Shown here: piece by piece, positions 18,223 through 28,197 of the stretch
How positions within the stretch are numbered: position 1 is the first letter of the stretch
Layout of the letters: every line of letters starts with the position of its first letter
Assembly (NCBI RefSeq): GCF_037120725.1
Contig: NZ_JBBAXC010000005.1
Location: 186,001 to 250,000 of the forward strand
Length of the DNA: 64,000 bases
From: Bacillus spongiae
GTDB taxonomy: Bacteria > Bacillota > Bacilli > Bacillales > Bacillaceae_K
Direction: 5' to 3'
The notes under the pieces: model-generated
What the model was told of the DNA's origin: nothing
Database searches by the model: none
What the model saw: the letters and a program-made list of their open reading frames with translations, nothing else
Program-made: the position numbers and the translations under genes

Positions 18223-18807
18223 TCAACTTCCAAACGTTGATTTTCTTGTGTTCATTACCTCAACAAATTCAGCATAATCCGATATATTATATGTAGCAAT
18301 TTCATTTGGATGCTGAAACAAACAAGTAGCTAAGCCTAATTCCTTTCCAGGTAATATATCTAGTTCTCTATCGCCAATGACTAAATCTAATTGATGTCTT
18401 TGATGTAAATATTTATATGCTTGTGGATGAGGCTTTCTTGGAAAGCCATCATCACTTGTAACAATTTCCTCAAAATAATTGTCCCAGCCATAGTATTGTA
18501 GGATCGACATAACCCCTTCTCGATCCTTATGTGTCATGATAACATTCTTAGTAGCAAGCTGTAAAATTTCCTCTACCTTTTCAAAAGGCTGGATATCACC
18601 TGGAGATAGCTCGCTTTCTAGTTTAGCGATTTCTTTCATTTGTTTATCGCTCAGCTTGTAATACTCAATAGCGTGAGAAAAGGAAATTTTCAACTTCTGA
18701 TAAACCTCTTTTTCATCGACTTTTCCTCCAAGTACCGTTGACACAATCTTCGTATAAGCTGGATATGTATCGAATAGTGTTCCATCAAAATCCCATAATA
18801 TATTCAC
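18223..18807 (-). CDS. HAD-family hydrolase, phosphoglycolate-phosphatase-like
   Basis: About 194 residues from a GTG with AAGGGTG upstream. A longer frame to 18849 adds residues before the fold and has no site. Motif I is ILWDFDGTLFDTYPAY at the very N-terminus, motif II VIMTHKD, motif III RKPHPQAY (Lys), and motif IV LVIGDRELDILPGK. A helical cap lies between motifs I and II, as in the Gph/PpaX group. Predicted Mg-dependent phosphatase for a small phosphorylated metabolite; the substrate is unknown. It converges with the beta-helix gene. Confidence 0.85.
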   Translation of the reverse strand: MNILWDFDGTLFDTYPAYTKIVSTVLGGKVDEKEVYQKLKISFSHAIEYYKLSDKQMKEIAKLESELSPGDIQPFEKVEEILQLATKNVIMTHKDREGVMSILQYYGWDNYFEEIVTSDDGFPRKPHPQAYKYLHQRHQLDLVIGDRELDILPGKELGLATCLFQHPNEIATYNISDYAEFVEVMNTRKSTFGS

Positions 18808-19024
18808 AGGAAGACACCCTTTCTGGCTGATATTTTTTAACCTTAACAAATTGTAATAATAGCATTGGCTGTAATGAAAAGTGAATAGTGTCCTATTTTG
18901 GGCTTGAAAAAGAGAATAACGCTTAAAACAAAATATAAGTCAACCTCAATTAGATTACACAACCGTTTAACAGTAAAGATTTATCGCCTTTACATCAGTA
19001 CCAACACAAATTGATTCTACAAGA

Positions 19025-19975
19025 TTATGTACTCATGAGGTCTACTTTATTTATGGAGTGAACGGTTTCGTCAAAATGAGCTTGATATAACCGTTCAAAA
19101 ATCTCAATTCCTTCATAAAACGGCTTATAGTAAGTGCCATCATCTCCTACTGTCCACGATGTAGCTAATACAGTATGGCAAAAACCCCAAAGAAGAAGGC
19201 GTTGCTTATTTAAATTCAATTCCTTTGTCAGAATGTCAACACGCTTTTCAATTACTTGATACGCTCCATTCTCAGGTAATTTATTTAATAAAAATTGAAT
19301 TAAGTCATATTCGATTTCCCCGATTAACCCTTTAGGATCAATCGCAATCCATCGTCCCTCAGCAGACGACAGCACATTATAATGATGAAAATCACCGTGG
19401 AGAAGAAAATAGTGTTCGATTGTATCGTTTAAATATGTAAAGATTTTTACAGCATTTGTATAGGTTTCCTTAGAAATTGGCCCAAGCCCATTTGGATGAT
19501 TATTAACAATCGTCCGAAGTTTCGCTTCTCTTCCCTTCGTTGTAGGTAAGCTAAATGGTGCTTGAACTGGTCTACTTAATTTCTTTATAACGGATGAAGC
19601 GATTCTGCAAGCCTCTTCATCATCCTCTACTTCTGCTAACATATTGCCAGGTGATATTAACTTAAGGATTAGAATTCCCTTTTCCTTATCTGAATCAACG
19701 AGCTTCACCATTCCTTTTCCATTAAACAATTGAACAGCCTCTAGTTCATCAAAATAATCTTGACCTAACATACAGATTTTCACCACTACCGACGAATGGT
19801 TTTCTAAGGTAGCTGGTGCAACATAATTATAAGAAAGTCGGAATGGGTCTTGCATCTTGAGTGACCACTTATGTTCACAGTAATCGATTAAGGACGGTAG
19901 TTGCTGTAGCCACGCCTCTCCTTTTTCTTTGCCATTTAAACGAATATTTTCTACAAATTGTTTTGGAAGTTTCAT
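19025..19975 (-). CDS. APH(6)/hydroxyurea-type phosphotransferase family protein
   Basis: About 316 residues from the ATG after AGGGGATCTGTT. A protein-kinase-like fold: SSVVVKICM holds the ATP-binding Lys, the Brenner motif is LLHGDFHHYNVL (catalytic Asp and Asn), and the metal motif WIAIDPKGLIGEIEYD provides the second Asp. The WlaIDPKGlxGExxYD signature is that of the streptomycin 6-phosphotransferase/hydroxyurea kinase family (PF04655). Chromosomal members often have unknown substrates, so resistance is not claimed. It appears monocistronic, upstream of the HAD gene on the same strand. Confidence 0.8.
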   Translation of the reverse strand: MKLPKQFVENIRLNGKEKGEAWLQQLPSLIDYCEHKWSLKMQDPFRLSYNYVAPATLENHSSVVVKICMLGQDYFDELEAVQLFNGKGMVKLVDSDKEKGILILKLISPGNMLAEVEDDEEACRIASSVIKKLSRPVQAPFSLPTTKGREAKLRTIVNNHPNGLGPISKETYTNAVKIFTYLNDTIEHYFLLHGDFHHYNVLSSAEGRWIAIDPKGLIGEIEYDLIQFLLNKLPENGAYQVIEKRVDILTKELNLNKQRLLLWGFCHTVLATSWTVGDDGTYYKPFYEGIEIFERLYQAHFDETVHSINKVDLMST

Positions 19976-20059
19976 AACAGATCCCCTTTTAGGCATTAAT
20001 TTATCGCATTGAGAGGTGACAGCATTTTTGAGACAAAAAATATTTTAATTATGGACTGA

Positions 20060-20935
20060 TCATGCCTCTTCAACAATTTCATGAATTAAAGCTGGAAACC
20101 AACTCTCGATTCGCTGAAATTCATATCCCGCTTTTTGTGCTTTGGAAGAATCCATGCACCACGTGTTCGGAATTCCAAACGGAGACCTATTTTCTTCTAT
20201 TGTTTCCTCACGGACGATCGCTTTCATCTCTACCTCTTTTTCAATAAAAGTTAGGATCTCTCGTAACGATAATTCCCCTTTGGAACAAGCATTGATTGGT
20301 CCACTTAAATGATTATGGCTAAGCCAGTGTAAAAATTTTGCCGCCTCATCTGAGCTAATATAGGACATTTCTGCCTCTTTATTTGGAATTCCAATCGGTT
20401 TTTCCTGTTTTATCTGTTCAATATGAAAATGTAATCTCTTCGTATAATCATCCGGTCCAAGTACGATTGGAAACCGAACGGCACTTACAGAGAAATTGGC
20501 TTGTTGGAAAAAAACGGCTTCCGCTAGGCGTTTTGCTTCGCCATATGAAAAATCCGTCCGTTTCCCAAGTTTAATTGGATAAGAATAAGGGTCAAAGCTA
20601 TTTTCTGTTAACTTTTCTTGTCCAAATTCATACACAGATAGAGTTGAAGTTAAAATATAGTGCTTTACCTTTCCAGCAAATACTTCACATGCACTAGCGG
20701 CTGCTTGAGGTGAATAGCAAATATTATCGTAAACAATATCCCAATGCTGTGACCCAACCGCTAACTTTAAGGATTCATGATCTTCACGATCCATCACGAT
20801 TCGATTTACCTTATCATTAAAAGGATCAGCTGTCTTTCCCCTCGTTGCAATGGTTACTTCATGCCCTTCATCTAGTAATCTAGTGACTAGTTTCTTTCCA
20901 AAAAACCTTGTCCCACCTAAAACTAAAATTTTCAT
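20060..20935 (-). CDS. NAD(P)-dependent epimerase/dehydratase-like (extended SDR)
   Basis: A 291-residue Rossmann protein. The nucleotide-binding loop is MKILVLGGTRFFGKKLVTRL (GGTRFxG, an atypical-SDR variant). Arg in ATRGK suggests NADP preference. STLSVYEFGQ and YGEAKRLAE carry the Ser and YxxxK of the active site. This GGTRF type includes CSP41-like and isoflavone-reductase-related proteins that often lack sugar-epimerase activity. GGGAGG lies eight bases before the ATG. The substrate is unknown. It lies 64 bp upstream of the kinase-like gene's frame, on the same strand. Confidence 0.85.
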   Translation of the reverse strand: MKILVLGGTRFFGKKLVTRLLDEGHEVTIATRGKTADPFNDKVNRIVMDREDHESLKLAVGSQHWDIVYDNICYSPQAAASACEVFAGKVKHYILTSTLSVYEFGQEKLTENSFDPYSYPIKLGKRTDFSYGEAKRLAEAVFFQQANFSVSAVRFPIVLGPDDYTKRLHFHIEQIKQEKPIGIPNKEAEMSYISSDEAAKFLHWLSHNHLSGPINACSKGELSLREILTFIEKEVEMKAIVREETIEENRSPFGIPNTWCMDSSKAQKAGYEFQRIESWFPALIHEIVEEA

Positions 20936-21112
20936 ATTTTACTCCTCCCTTAATACTTATTCATGCACCACTATATGGAATAGAAGCATAACTTTTCTAT
21001 TCGTACTCATTAGTTTACCTTAATTTTTAAAAAATCTGAAATATTAACCATTTCAATATTTCTTTTCCATTCACTTCTGAACAGCTTGCATAATCAGACC
21101 ATTAGTATGCAA

Positions 21113-21150
21113 AACAAAAACCTGTAAGTTCATAAAGAACCTACAGGTTT
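21113..21150 (-). terminator. Rho-independent terminator
   Basis: AAACCTGTA-GTTC / GAAC-TACAGGTTT stem. Read on the minus strand it is followed by TTTTTGTTTT. It ends the M4 protease transcript. Confidence 0.85.
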
Positions 21151-21214
21151 AAGTGTTCAAAATTTAGCTAACTATCCCATTAAGTAAAGAATAATTCCTT
21201 ACTGTTATGGATTA

Positions 21215-23596
21215 TTACTGATAATAACGAACTTCATCTACTGTAAAGCCATATCCAGTTACACTGAAATCCGTTTCAAGTGTTGCACTAATTTTGTCAC
21301 CATCTACTTCAACCCAGAATGAACCTCTGTTGCCATCAAGACTTTCAATAATCGTACCATTTTTGTCTTTAATATGGACAAAGTCATAACCTGTTTCCGT
21401 TTCAAATGCAGAGAAATGGATCGCTACTTTTTGTGCACCTGGTTTTTCATAAGTGAACGTGTCGGTTGAATTGTTTGAATACGGGTGATCTGTGTCAAAA
21501 CTTGCTGCTTCCGTGAACCATTCACCATCGCCTACCACTACTGATGGGTAAGAAACAGTTAAATTATATGGGCTTGTACTATTAGCTCCATTATAACCAA
21601 TTACTTTTACATAAAAAGTTCCGGCACTTGACGCATTATACGTGATCGATTCATTACTCGTTCTTCCGTTTTCAGATTTTGCTAATGTTGAACCGCTGCT
21701 GTTTAACAAGAATAGATCGTAATCTTGTGGAACATTTGTTAGATCAATAGAGATTTCGCCTGCTCCGCTCGTTGTAAACTTATAATAGTCATCATCGTTT
21801 GCAGAGGAGATGTATGAAGTTAACGATTCACCATTCGCTACTTCATGAGCTTCACCTAATGTATCATTTGGCTCAAACGTATCATTACCAGGAGTTACAA
21901 CAGAACCACCAATTCCAACTTGGGCAAAACCATTTGCAACCGCATTATACTCTGCTCCATCCTCACCATAAATGTCTGCTGCTGATTGAAGTAATGCATT
22001 ACGAGCATCGTCAAATTGGGATTGTGAAGTCAAGTATTGCGTTAAAGCGCGATAGTAAATTTCGCCTGATTTATCTAAGCCGATATCTGTTGCGATGTGA
22101 TAGAATGCTTTATTTGGAATTCCACTATTTATGTGAACGCCACCCCAGTCGCCTGCTTGTGTATTTGGTAATACACGGAAATTATCCATGTGATCAGGCT
22201 GATCGTATAGAGTTGGGTTTGAGATACTTCTTAAGGCATCTCCAGCTATATGAGGCGTATAAACATCTTCTCCTAATAACCAATCTACTTCTCCTTCATA
22301 CTCCGCTTCGGCGAGCACTCCGAATACATCAGAGAATGACTCATTTAAAGCACCAGGTTGAAATTCATATACTAAATCTGCAGAGAAATCAGTTACAGCA
22401 TGCGTTAACTCGTGAGCAACAACATCTAATGATCCAGATAAGGCAGTAAATGTTGAGCCATCTCCATCACCGTATACCATTTGCGTTCCAACCCAAGCAG
22501 CGTTGTTCCATGGGCGATTTAATGCGTCAGGATCACGGACGTGAACACTCGAAATGATGTCAGCTCCTTGGTTATCATAACTATTGCGATTATGATTATC
22601 TTTGAAATAATCAAACGTTACACCCGCATAAAAATGTGCGTCAACTGCTGCTTTTTGGCGAGAAGAGGTAAAGTTGTTGTCACTATCCGTTACAATGGAC
22701 CCTGTAGCCCACTGATCTCCAGCATCATACGTTTCAATAGTTACTCCCAATGGTTTCGTACGATCAGACAGTGAAAAGACTCCATTTTGCTCAAACGTAT
22801 TAAGTGTTTTCGTATCACCTAAAACGCCTGTACCAGATCCAACTGATTCCGCATCATGAATTCTATTATAGGATTTAAGAACTTCCCCTTTCTTCGCATC
22901 AATGAAGAAGTACTCACGGCCAATATAAGGCTCTAGGAATTGTAGCTCAACGATGTATACAGGCGCCCATTTACCTTCATGCTCATAAAGATAAAGGTCA
23001 GAAGCAGGTTCAACCGTATACGTATCTTTATCTGGCGTAAAGCTTAGCTTCTCTTCAGCAACCTCGATCGCATCTTGTTTTGAGAGCTTAACAGATTTAG
23101 ACCATTTTTTATTTTCAAGCTTTTTGTCAGAAACACCATTTACAGCTGTTACGACACCAGCTTTATCTGTATGAACATTTACCTCAGCGCCATACACAGG
23201 AATGCCATCAACCATTAACTGCGTACGATAATGAGTCATTCCTAGATCATCTTTTTCTACTTTTTGAATCTCAAACTCACCTGCATCAATATTGAAGATG
23301 TCTTTGTTTTCTTTCAGGAAATCAGAAATATTTGCTTTTTTGTCTGATAGTTTACCAGAAATAAAGCGAGGTGCGTTCTTTTTCTCATCCCATGCCATTT
23401 TAAATTTCGCGTTTGCTTTAGTTGTTTTTTCCTGCAACTTTTCTAATTTCTTTTGTTGTTTCGTTTTTTGCTTCGCTTGAACTGCTGATTTATCTATTTT
23501 TTCCTCAGCAGATACTGATGAAGACGTTGGGACAACTAATGTGCTTAATGCCAACCCTGTAGCTAAAACGGATGTAACAAATTTTCTCTTTTTCAT
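21215..23596 (-). CDS. Secreted M4 (thermolysin-type) metalloprotease with PPC and CUB-like domains
   Basis: A 793-residue secreted preproprotein. Residues 1-30 are a Sec signal ending in SVSA. Residues about 70-245 are the FTP/PepSY propeptide. The mature protease starts near 250. Zinc ligands are His395 and His399 in HELTH and Glu419 in GALNESFSD, 24 residues after His395 as in thermolysin. Catalytic residues are Glu396 and His488 in GGVHIN. Residues about 572-685 are a bacterial pre-peptidase C-terminal (PPC) domain (DTFEPNDT, DDDYYKFTTSG). Residues 690-793 form a CUB-like beta-sandwich (GYDFVHIKD, GFTVDEVRYY). Plain bacillolysins lack both tails, which suggests extra substrate or surface binding. 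Confidence 0.93.
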   Translation of the reverse strand: MKKRKFVTSVLATGLALSTLVVPTSSSVSAEEKIDKSAVQAKQKTKQQKKLEKLQEKTTKANAKFKMAWDEKKNAPRFISGKLSDKKANISDFLKENKDIFNIDAGEFEIQKVEKDDLGMTHYRTQLMVDGIPVYGAEVNVHTDKAGVVTAVNGVSDKKLENKKWSKSVKLSKQDAIEVAEEKLSFTPDKDTYTVEPASDLYLYEHEGKWAPVYIVELQFLEPYIGREYFFIDAKKGEVLKSYNRIHDAESVGSGTGVLGDTKTLNTFEQNGVFSLSDRTKPLGVTIETYDAGDQWATGSIVTDSDNNFTSSRQKAAVDAHFYAGVTFDYFKDNHNRNSYDNQGADIISSVHVRDPDALNRPWNNAAWVGTQMVYGDGDGSTFTALSGSLDVVAHELTHAVTDFSADLVYEFQPGALNESFSDVFGVLAEAEYEGEVDWLLGEDVYTPHIAGDALRSISNPTLYDQPDHMDNFRVLPNTQAGDWGGVHINSGIPNKAFYHIATDIGLDKSGEIYYRALTQYLTSQSQFDDARNALLQSAADIYGEDGAEYNAVANGFAQVGIGGSVVTPGNDTFEPNDTLGEAHEVANGESLTSYISSANDDDYYKFTTSGAGEISIDLTNVPQDYDLFLLNSSGSTLAKSENGRTSNESITYNASSAGTFYVKVIGYNGANSTSPYNLTVSYPSVVVGDGEWFTEAASFDTDHPYSNNSTDTFTYEKPGAQKVAIHFSAFETETGYDFVHIKDKNGTIIESLDGNRGSFWVEVDGDKISATLETDFSVTGYGFTVDEVRYYQ

Positions 23597-24471
23597 TTTT
23601 CTCCTCTTTTCTTTTCTCTTTTTTTTGTGAGCTATTTATACTTGGTAATCTGATGCGGAAACTTGGATTTATTTGTATAGTGAACTGAACTTGAAAATGA
23701 AATATTTATATAGAAGAAAGATTCCATTCCCATCAAAATTAAATTCGTATTATTTTACAGCCTAGAAAAAATCCATCTATATTAAAGATAGATTCCTGCT
23801 CCTGTATAAAAAATCCGTCACCTACATAATCCGTGCTAGAAATACTTTGTGATACCTTATGTACAAGATTTGTTCACATTTATACTTTATATAATTCTGA
23901 ACATTTGTACAACACTTTTTTTAAATTTGAATATTTATTACTAAAATATCATAAATCTACAAATTTCTTATAGAGTTGTAGTGTAAAAAGTCCTATATAT
24001 GTCGATATATATAAAAATATAGGACTGTTCTCACATTACTCAGTATCCTTATTTTTTTACGAAATTACGTTCAAATATAGCTATATCACAGTATAAAGAT
24101 ACCGCGTTACAATAATAAAGCGATAAAGAATTAGTCGTTATTTTTTTACAAAAAAAGTATGTTTTATAGATGAAACCCCTTTACAGACGTAAAATCTACT
24201 AAATTAACTTTCTTCTTTTTTACTATAAAATACCTATATTTTTACTTATTAGAAACAAGAAAACACCGCTCACTAGCTTTTGTAATCCAATTTTCCCCTT
24301 TTAGTCTATCTGCCTATCGATCAATACTATTGCAAAATTACATAGATAAACAGCTAGCATTCCTAGCAGCATTTGTATAAGTCAACTGAACGTCAACCTG
24401 ATGAAAATGGGTGTCGAAGGTGGCGGAAGTAATTGAAGCCGTACTAGTTGATTATAGAAAGGTCGTAATAA
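23597..24471. other. Long AT-rich upstream region of the M4 protease
   Basis: Nearly 900 bp with no coding frame that I can support. A long regulatory region is usual for exported proteases in bacilli, but no specific operator was recognised. Short AT-rich inverted repeats are present without clear meaning. Confidence 0.3.
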
Positions 24472-24615
24472 ATGACCAGCCGAAAACCTAACTTTATTGA
24501 TAATCCGTACTGTGGATGGAAATTAGATGTAAGTTATGAGTTTATGGAGTACGACGAAGCTAAACATATAGAAGAAACAAAAATCCTTACTGAAGATAAT
24601 ATAAGTCACCTATAA
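24472..24615 (+). CDS. Small ORF (47 aa) with its own RBS and terminator
   Basis: A 47-residue frame starting at ATG with AAAGG nine bases upstream and ending inside the left arm of a strong terminator. The product is soluble and acidic: MTSRKPNFIDNPYCGWKL at the start, then YEFMEYDEAKHIEETK, with one Cys. I do not recognise it. A ribosome binding site, a tight terminator and a protein-like composition in an otherwise empty 1.7-kb stretch support a real gene, or the intact tail of a decayed one. Confidence 0.5.
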   Translation: MTSRKPNFIDNPYCGWKLDVSYEFMEYDEAKHIEETKILTEDNISHL

Positions 24616-24631
24616 AGGGTGACTTTTTTTT
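24603..24631 (+). terminator. Rho-independent terminator
   Basis: AAGTCACC / GGTGACTT stem with a 7-nt loop and a run of eight T. It overlaps the stop of the 47-codon ORF. Confidence 0.9.
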
Positions 24632-24657
24632 GAGAAAATTGCCAAATTCTTTCCGTT

Positions 24658-24801
24658 GCATTAGAGACTATAAAGGGTGTTGTACGTGAGTCGGAAAATA
24701 AGTTTATGATAGCGATAACAGCTACAATGAATCCGGGCGGAAGTATTTAATGAGTAGTTTGTACAAATAATCAACCTTCCCTTCTTTATAGTCTCTAATG
24801 C
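24658..24801. repeat. 18-bp perfect inverted repeat enclosing 108 bp
   Basis: GCATTAGAGACTATAAAG (24658-24675) recurs as its exact reverse complement at 24784-24801. The enclosed 108 bp have no coding frame. The layout resembles a small non-autonomous element or the base of a long hairpin; no flanking target duplication was found. Confidence 0.6.
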
Positions 24802-25270
24802 TATAAATCGCATTGACTCGTTCTTTCAGTGCTCAAATTCAGTCGATTAACACACACTTCTTCTTTTTCCTAAAAATCTAAGATCCTGTCCTTACTGCTC
24901 CTCTGAAATTGGAATAAGAGCAGTATGAATTATTCACCTTGCTCTTATTAAATATCCTTCCTTTTAATTATATTGATATAATAAATTCATTCCCTTTTGT
25001 TTGATGGAACTTCGTAAACGGTGATGACGACTAACGTATCCTTAATGAGAGTTTAAAGCACAAGGCTTATTAAACAAGGAATGATTCTTCAATTGTATGT
25101 ATTCAACACATAGGCATAGGATTGGGTAAAAAAAATCCATATAACCTGAAGCCTTCCGTTTAATGCTTTTTCGAAAGAATTCATAGTTAATGCCCATAAC
25201 AAAATAACACTCCAGTTGCTCTTGCTTTATACATTTATTTGTTCACTTAAGCAGACCCATTTATTTGTGA
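24802..25270. other. Intergenic region, no gene recognised
   Basis: AT-rich, with no coding frame, RNA or repeat that I can support. Confidence 0.35.
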
Positions 25271-25310
25271 TAAAAAAAGAATAACGCATAGAGCAATGCT
25301 CTAAACGTTA
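25271..25310 (-). terminator. Rho-independent terminator
   Basis: TAACG..AGAGC / GCTCT..CGTTA stem (25282-25310). On the minus strand it is followed by TTCTTTTTTT. It ends the membrane-protein gene at 25.3-25.7 kb. Confidence 0.8.
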
Positions 25311-25340
25311 GGATAAATTCGTTTCTCACTTTTTAGGAAA

Positions 25341-25655
25341 TCACAAAGTATATTTTACTACCATAATAATTAAGCTTATAATTGTATATATCACGGAACC
25401 ATAAAAGAACGCACCAACATTAGTTTTTAAACCGCTCTCTTTTTGTATTTTCCACATGGCTTCACTAGCTTCTAATGTGGCTCCTTTCGAGAAAGTTCCA
25501 CCACTACTGTTAAATAAAAACAACAAACCTGTCAGCGCTAGCCCTATAAAAAAACTCCATTCAAAATATGAAAAAGCAAAGATTAAACTTGCGAGCCATA
25601 CAATTAAGCCAATAACAATAGATGAAAAGACTGCTATACCTATTTTCTTTTTCAC
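25341..25655 (-). CDS. Small membrane protein, unknown
   Basis: A 104-residue protein from a GTG with AGGAGGG six bases upstream; an upstream in-frame extension to 25754 has no site. Three hydrophobic segments: IGIAVFSSIVIGLIVWLASL, FFIGLALTGLLFLF and VGAFFYGSVIYTIISLIIMV. Between the second and third lies a soluble loop with GGTFSKGATLEASEAMWK, possibly extracytoplasmic. No family recognised. It is a single gene followed by a terminator. Confidence 0.7.
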   Translation of the reverse strand: MKKKIGIAVFSSIVIGLIVWLASLIFAFSYFEWSFFIGLALTGLLFLFNSSGGTFSKGATLEASEAMWKIQKESGLKTNVGAFFYGSVIYTIISLIIMVVKYTL

Positions 25656-25911
25656 TTTTATCCCTCCTGTATACACTTTATTTACGGAGTAGCTCATGAA
25701 AAGTTTCGAATTTATCAAAAATTCAATATTCCTTTCTTGATTTTTCGGTTTCATCCTTTAGTTTTGTATTCTGGCCAACAAGCTTTTTTTCGCTTGCTGC
25801 AAACTCTGTAAGCTCCATTCAAACGTCTATAGACTTATTTTAGTTTTATTGATCCTGTGTCAAACCAAGTAACTCTATATTTTGTGAAGCTATAATACTT
25901 TCGAACATAAC

Positions 25912-25949
25912 TAAAAAAACTAGTCACACATACGAATGGTGACTAGTTT
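25912..25949 (-). terminator. Rho-independent terminator
   Basis: AAACTAGTCAC (25917-25927) pairs with GTGACTAGTTT (25939-25949). A run of seven T follows on the minus strand. It ends the PhzF-like gene. Confidence 0.9.
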
Positions 25950-26030
25950 ACAAAATGTATATATTTTTGGTCATTCATCCCACACCTTCCCTTCACTCTC
26001 TTCTCTGTTTCAGTCGAAGAATAATAACTG

Positions 26031-26897
26031 CTATAAAGTCATAGAATGAAATTTTAAACCTGAGCAATTTCCTCCTACTTCAATTTTAATAATCTCTCTT
26101 TCTTCATTAATTTTTACTTTAGAAATAATTTCTGATGGACAATTCATTGTAAACCCTTGCTCAAACGTTAGACTTTGAGACCCTTTAATTACACCGTACT
26201 TGTATAAATAACAGCTTAAGGCTCCATTAGAAGTTCCCGTTGCACTCTCTTCAAGGATATTGTGTAAAGGAGCGAAATTTCTGCAATGGACAACTGAATT
26301 GTCTTGACTATCTAAAGAAAATAAATGATACCCTACAACCCCATACTCCTTGGAAATAGAAGTGATTTCATCGAAGTTTGGAGTGATTTGGTGCAATATT
26401 TTTTTATTTTTAATTGGAATTAGAATATCTTTAAGTCCCGTTGATACAATTTGGATGGGAAGTTCATTGTTTAGTCCATCTAGTTCAAGGTTTAAAGAAC
26501 TCAAAACTTTTTCTCTTCTAATTTCTTGACCAAAATAAGGGAGTGCTTGTGATAAAAATATTCGTCCATCTTCTTCAATGTTTACTTCAAGAATTCCAGC
26601 CTTCGTTTCAATTAAATATTGACCGTAATTAACAACCTTATTTTGTAACAATAAATAGAAACTGGCAATGGTAGCATGTCCACATAAGTTTACTTCATCA
26701 TTAGGAGTAAAATATCGGATGTTAAAATCAGCAACGTCTGATTTATGAATAAATGCTGTTTCAGAAAAGCCAATATGATTAGCAATCTTTTGCATTTCAT
26801 TATCTGTAAACTTATCAGCATCTAAAACTACTCCAGCTGGGTTACCTCCCTTTGATCCCTTTGTAAATGCATTTAATGTATATACTGAAAACTCCAT
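26031..26897 (-). CDS. PhzF-family isomerase
   Basis: A 288-residue protein of the PhzF/diaminopimelate-epimerase fold. Visible signatures are GNPAGVVLDAD near residue 19, FSETAFIH with the catalytic Glu, FTPNDEVNLCGHATIAS, and EESATGTSNGALSCYL in the second half. PhzF itself isomerises DHHA in phenazine synthesis, but no phenazine genes are near, and most Bacillus members have unknown substrates. GAGGTGAACAA precedes the ATG. It is cytosolic and monocistronic, with its own terminator. Confidence 0.9.
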   Translation of the reverse strand: MEFSVYTLNAFTKGSKGGNPAGVVLDADKFTDNEMQKIANHIGFSETAFIHKSDVADFNIRYFTPNDEVNLCGHATIASFYLLLQNKVVNYGQYLIETKAGILEVNIEEDGRIFLSQALPYFGQEIRREKVLSSLNLELDGLNNELPIQIVSTGLKDILIPIKNKKILHQITPNFDEITSISKEYGVVGYHLFSLDSQDNSVVHCRNFAPLHNILEESATGTSNGALSCYLYKYGVIKGSQSLTFEQGFTMNCPSEIISKVKINEEREIIKIEVGGNCSGLKFHSMTL

Positions 26898-27576
26898 TTG
26901 TTCACCTCTTAAGATTATTCATAATGAGTATGTCTGATAAAAAAGACTTGATAAAGTGGACCTTGTCCTTCTATATTCAATGCAAAAAAATGAGTCAACA
27001 AAATATATATTATCTACGTTTTATGATGACTATATTAGAAAGCAATACGCTAAAGTACTATGAATATATAATAGCTAATCATTGAGGACATCCCTTCATA
27101 GTGAAAAAACACTTTATTGAAAACGCAGCTAAAATTTTGACTTTTTTCTCTACGAACACTTTATATGATCTACTCGAAAAAATGTATATCTATACAAAGA
27201 ATTAGAAAATGTAAAAAAAAGATAGACATGCTCTTGACAAATCTTCCGTATAATCAACAGTCTAGCTTGATTGTAAACTTTATTTCTAACTTCTCTGTTC
27301 AGTCTTTCTGGACTTAACCCATGTCATATTGTCCAATCTCGTAATATCTTTAATTCAAATATTCCATTATGGTACTGGAGTTATGCTACTAGATAAAGAT
27401 GTTCTTGCATATTTCCATTTATTTAATCATTATTATATTACCACTCTCTTCGCACGATCTTTTTTGTAAGCATCTAGTGTATATAATAGTTTTAAAAAAT
27501 TTAACTTAATTACAACAAAACGTTTCAATAAATTATGCCTAGCAAGATTTTTTAGTTCAATTAGTTATTCTAATAT
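26898..27576. other. Intergenic region, no supported gene
   Basis: Very AT-rich. A plus-strand frame at 26921-27085 (about 54 codons) has no ribosome binding site and a composition expected of AT-rich noise. Nothing else was seen. Confidence 0.35.
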
Positions 27577-28197
27577 TTAATTGCCTTGTGAGTAGTTTGA
27601 AAAAATAGTTTCAACGAATTTTTGCCGGGACTCTTCACTCATAAAATTAGCGCCAATCCAAGATAATACTGTACTGTCAATACTACGCCAGGATTTTAAA
27701 GAAGATAACAGTTTACTATTATGATGTACCGTATCATTTAATCCAATGACACATATACCATATTCCCTTTCTCCCCAAATTGCCCACTTCATCGAAGGAG
27801 ATAACCAAACAACAGTATAGGAATTATATAAAACTGCATCTGCTGGACTTTCTTCTGGCCCTAATTCAAGTAGTTCAAAATAATTATCGGTAGATAAATC
27901 AATTGACATTTTGATCCAATTATAATATTTAAACTCTTTGTGAAAATAATCCACTGGGTTTGGTTCTATCACTGCAGTTAATACAAATTCATCATTAGTG
28001 TGAACAGCTAATTTTTTAAGTGTTTTCCAGAACTCACCGCTCATTGCCCAGTCAAATTCTTCAAATTTAAAATTTCCAAATTCTTGACTAAAAACTTGTT
28101 CAGGTAAATTGATTTTTTCATTAAAAATAGTCATGACCTTTTCTTTCAATAGTTCAAATTCGTTATCATCTTTGATAAAGAATTTCTCTAAGTTCAT
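27577..28197 (-). CDS. Hypothetical protein, immunity-like composition
   Basis: A 206-residue soluble acidic protein, rich in aromatic residues. Segments such as FDWAMSGEFWKTLKK, YYNWIKMSID, VVWLSPSMKWAIWGEREY and LKSWRSIDSTVLSWIGANF give it the Trp/Glu-rich look of polymorphic-toxin immunity or SMI1/KNR4-related proteins. No defining motif was recognised and no toxin gene is adjacent. The ATG follows AAAAGGAGATAAAA. Function unassigned. Confidence 0.65.
   Translation of the reverse strand: MNLEKFFIKDDNEFELLKEKVMTIFNEKINLPEQVFSQEFGNFKFEEFDWAMSGEFWKTLKKLAVHTNDEFVLTAVIEPNPVDYFHKEFKYYNWIKMSIDLSTDNYFELLELGPEESPADAVLYNSYTVVWLSPSMKWAIWGEREYGICVIGLNDTVHHNSKLLSSLKSWRSIDSTVLSWIGANFMSEESRQKFVETIFSNYSQGN

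Noticed and set aside
19025-19975. Calling the kinase-like gene an aminoglycoside resistance gene
   Set aside because: Only the family signature is visible; chromosomal members often have other or unknown substrates and no mobile context is present.
26867-27085. 72-codon plus-strand frame overlapping the PhzF-like gene start
   Set aside because: No ribosome binding site and a composition expected of AT-rich intergenic DNA.
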